Shown here in pieces: positions 61,849-64,000 of a stretch of 64,000 bases of DNA. The DNA is taken from the NCBI RefSeq assembly GCF_013322225.1, contig NZ_JAAMFB010000031.1:186001-250000 (forward strand), written 5' to 3'. Source of the stretch: Agrobacterium larrymoorei. GTDB taxonomy: Bacteria; Pseudomonadota; Alphaproteobacteria; Rhizobiales; Rhizobiaceae. Below the pieces are notes generated by a model that saw nothing but the letters and a program-made list of their open reading frames with translations, did no database searches and was not told the origin of the DNA. The translations under genes were made by a program, and so were the position numbers. Position 1 is the first letter of the stretch; the number at the start of each line of letters is the position of its first letter.

Positions 61849-64000
61849 TCACATGGATAATGGTTTCGCTGAGGCGAAAAAGTCTTTCCACGGATCGTCT
61901 TTCAAAGCCGAAATTCGTTTCTGCGTGTTCGCGATGGTGAATTCAGCAGGCCCCTTGAGGTCACGCAATTCAGACCAATCCAAAGGCATTGAAACGGTTG
62001 CACCCGGTCTCGCGCGCGTGGAATAGGGTGCTACCGCCGTGCTGCCTCGTCCATTGCGCAGATAGTCGATGAATATTCTCCCCTCGCGCTTCGACTTCGT
62101 GGCGACGGCCAGATACTTGTCTGGCTCGCCTTTCGCCATGTCGGTTGCCAGCTTCTTTGCATAACTCTTCACCTTGGCCCAGCCCGCTTTGGGCTCTAGC
62201 GGAGCGACGACATGCAGACCTTTACCTCCGGAGGTTTTGACGAAGGCAATCAGCCCCGACGCTTCCATCCGTTCCTTCAGGGTGAAGGCTGCATCGATTA
62301 CCGCCGACCAAGGAACATCCTCACCGGGATCAAGATCCATGGTGATGATGTCGGGCTTTTCCCAGGCTTTGATCGAGGATCCCCATGGGTGGATCTCAAG
62401 AACGGCTGGCTGCACCAATGCCATCATGCCCTCGAAATCACCTATCGATATGAGCGGCTCGCCTTGACGATCCTTGGGGTCCTTCGGCGCTTCAATTGCC
62501 TTGTTCATGCCCCGCCAGGGATGCTTTTGAAAGAAACGCTGACCATCTATGCCTTCCGGGCAGCGAACCAGCGATAGCGCCCGGTTGGTCACATAGGGTT
62601 CGATATGGTCCCAGACAGCTTCATAGTAGTCTGCGAGACCCTGTTTCGTGATGCCTGCATCCGGCCAGTAAATCCGATCCGGGTGGGTGAATTTTATGCG
62701 GCTCTCACGCTTTACACCCGTTGTCACCGTATCTTCCTCCCGTCGAATGTCTTTTGGCGCCTTGTCTTCCCGCAAACCGTGAAATGAGGCATGGCGAAGA
62801 TTGCCATCGCCCGACCAGCCGCGAAACTCCACCTGCGCGACAAGTTCTGGTTCAACGAAGCGAAGACCCCGGCGGGCAAGCGAGCTGAGTTTATTGACGA
62901 AGGGGCTGTCCTTTTGCTCCAGCGAGCGCAACTGCTCGAGCAGTCTCTCCGCCGTTTCGACACTGAAACCGGTACCGACACGGCCGACATGCCGCAGTTT
63001 GCCGTTTTCGTAAACGCCAAGCGCAAGAGACCCGATAGCCTGATCCGAAGAGGATGAGTGTGTGAAACCTCCGACAACGAATTCCTGTCCGCTTGAACAT
63101 TTGGACTTGATCCATTCGCCATGACGACCGGATGTGTAGGGCGAAGTAGCGATCTTGGAGATCACGCCCTCCAGTCCCAGATCACAGGCATGTTGCAGCA
63201 CCCTGTCTCCGTCGTCTTCGAAATGCGTGCTGTATTGGAGCACCGCACCGTTGGATGGCAGCAGCTTTTCCAGCAAGGCTTTCCGGTCTCGCAAGGCTGC
63301 ATTTTGCAAGTCTCTCCCGTCGAGATGCAGGAGGTCGAAGGCGTAGTAGCGGAAGCGGTCATTGCGACCATCGCTCAAATCGGCCTGCAAGGCTGAGAAG
63401 TCTGATATGCCGGTTTCCTTCTCCACGACGATCTCGCCATCGATAATCGCGTTTTCTAATGGGAGATTGGCAAAGGCCTGCAGCACTGCGGGTCCGAATT
63501 TCTCGGTCCAGTCCAGACCGCTCCTGGTCAGCAAGGTGACGTCGCCCCGATCGATCCGTGCTTGGGTGCGGTAGCCGTCGAACTTGATTTCGTGAAGCCA
63601 GCGCTCGCCGCTCGGTGCTGTTTTCTTCAAAGTCGCTAAGGCGGGTTTGATAAACTTTGGAAGAGCCGCCTTGCGGCTTCCTTTCGGAAAATCGTGCGGT
63701 TGCTTATCAACCACTTTCGCCTTGGCAGCTTTGCTAGAGACCGGCTTGGAGTTCCATGTGTCGATGGGGTTCTTTTCTACCTCTTCAATCGTTCGCCCGG
63801 TTTTCACTGAGGTTTCTGCTTCTTCGGTAACGTCGGTTTCTTCGTTCGCCTGATCGTCATGGGCCTTGATGAGCAACCAATTTTCCCGCTTCTCGTCCGG
63901 CTTTCCCTTCATTCGCACCAGATGCCAGCGACCTTTCAGCTTCTTACCATCCAGTTCGAATTCCATGTGCCCCTTGCGATAGGCCTTCTTCGCATCTCCT
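61849..64000 (-). CDS. ligD: ATP-dependent multifunctional DNA ligase LigD (5' end outside window)
   Basis: Repairs double-strand breaks together with Ku. At the right edge the frame stays open and reads KKAYRKGHMEFELDGKKLKG, the end of the 3'-phosphoesterase domain, so the gene continues beyond 64000. After an acidic linker comes the ligase domain with the adenylated Lys in EIKFDGYRTQ (codon 63583-63585) and IIDGEIVV, then the primase/polymerase domain (IKFTHPDRIYWPDAGITKQG, ITMDLDPGEDVPW). The order phosphoesterase-ligase-polymerase is the form usual in rhizobia. Convergent with ku. Confidence 0.96.
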   Translation of the reverse strand, partial: GDAKKAYRKGHMEFELDGKKLKGRWHLVRMKGKPDEKRENWLLIKAHDDQANEETDVTEEAETSVKTGRTIEEVEKNPIDTWNSKPVSSKAAKAKVVDKQPHDFPKGSRKAALPKFIKPALATLKKTAPSGERWLHEIKFDGYRTQARIDRGDVTLLTRSGLDWTEKFGPAVLQAFANLPLENAIIDGEIVVEKETGISDFSALQADLSDGRNDRFRYYAFDLLHLDGRDLQNAALRDRKALLEKLLPSNGAVLQYSTHFEDDGDRVLQHACDLGLEGVISKIATSPYTSGRHGEWIKSKCSSGQEFVVGGFTHSSSSDQAIGSLALGVYENGKLRHVGRVGTGFSVETAERLLEQLRSLEQKDSPFVNKLSSLARRGLRFVEPELVAQVEFRGWSGDGNLRHASFHGLREDKAPKDIRREEDTVTTGVKRESRIKFTHPDRIYWPDAGITKQGLADYYEAVWDHIEPYVTNRALSLVRCPEGIDGQRFFQKHPWRGMNKAIEAPKDPKDRQGEPLISIGDFEGMMALVQPAVLEIHPWGSSIKAWEKPDIITMDLDPGEDVPWSAVIDAAFTLKERMEASGLIAFVKTSGGKGLHVVAPLEPKAGWAKVKSYAKKLATDMAKGEPDKYLAVATKSKREGRIFIDYLRNGRGSTAVAPYSTRARPGATVSMPLDWSELRDLKGPAEFTIANTQKRISALKDDPWKDFFASAKPLSM

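Overview
The window reads as a stretch of chromosome (or chromid) from an alphaproteobacterium of the Rhizobiaceae, most likely Agrobacterium or a close Rhizobium relative. The grounds are gene content (bcsN-type cellulose operon, minCDE, DUF992, DUF1178, DUF4167, a lysC-ptsP-prfA-prmC run) and regulatory sequences typical of the class: two exact EcfG general-stress promoters (GGAAC-N16/17-CGTT) and an exact CtrA box (TTAA-N7-TTAAC). No tRNA or rRNA gene, insertion sequence, prophage or CRISPR array was seen. The replicon cannot be decided from the sequence. minCDE and cellulose genes lie on the secondary chromosome in some agrobacteria, which is recalled knowledge and not shown here.

Layout. 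1-7.1 kb: end of argJ, an acetyltransferase, mutT, a small membrane protein, a decayed TauD-like dioxygenase fragment, an orphan Flp pilin, a methyltransferase, then comF, grxC, a nitrilase-family amidase, a DUF1178 gene and an SRPBCC protein. 7-18 kb: ubiG, a secreted SH3 protein behind an EcfG promoter, a DEAD-box helicase, lysC, ptsP, prfA, prmC, a candidate structured RNA and a DUF4167 gene. 18-26 kb, minus strand: a GNAT protein, an EamA transporter, then an overlapping operon of an N-formylglutamate amidohydrolase-like enzyme, a QEGLA/DUF1704 metallopeptidase and a GshB-like ATP-grasp ligase, preceded by a lipoprotein L,D-transpeptidase and TusA. 26-33 kb: cardiolipin synthase, an EEP-family hydrolase, a DUF992 protein, a cytochrome c, a RecX-like protein, a TetR regulator, an adenylate cyclase and a tiny XRE regulator with an EcfG promoter. 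33-39 kb: minCDE, a GntR regulator with a palindromic operator before a DapA-like aldolase, an alpha/beta hydrolase and an AGE-family epimerase. 39.5-48.6 kb: cellulose operon bcsN-bcsA-bcsB-bcsZ-TPR gene. 48.8-51.2 kb: an Rrf2 regulator, a flavin reductase and a thiolase-like protein. 51.4-59 kb: a LacI-controlled seven-gene operon joining a polyamine-type ABC importer to a nucleoside hydrolase and adenine deaminase. 59-64 kb: an M20 amidohydrolase, a phosphoribosyltransferase, Ku and the partial LigD of bacterial NHEJ.

Most worth following up: the ATP-grasp/QEGLA/amidohydrolase operon, which looks like an undescribed ligation-and-trimming pathway; the purine-salvage operon with an atypical importer; the structured RNA between prmC and the DUF4167 gene; and the CtrA box that appears to tie minCDE to the cell-cycle regulator. 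All functional statements rest on reading motifs by eye. No database search was run.
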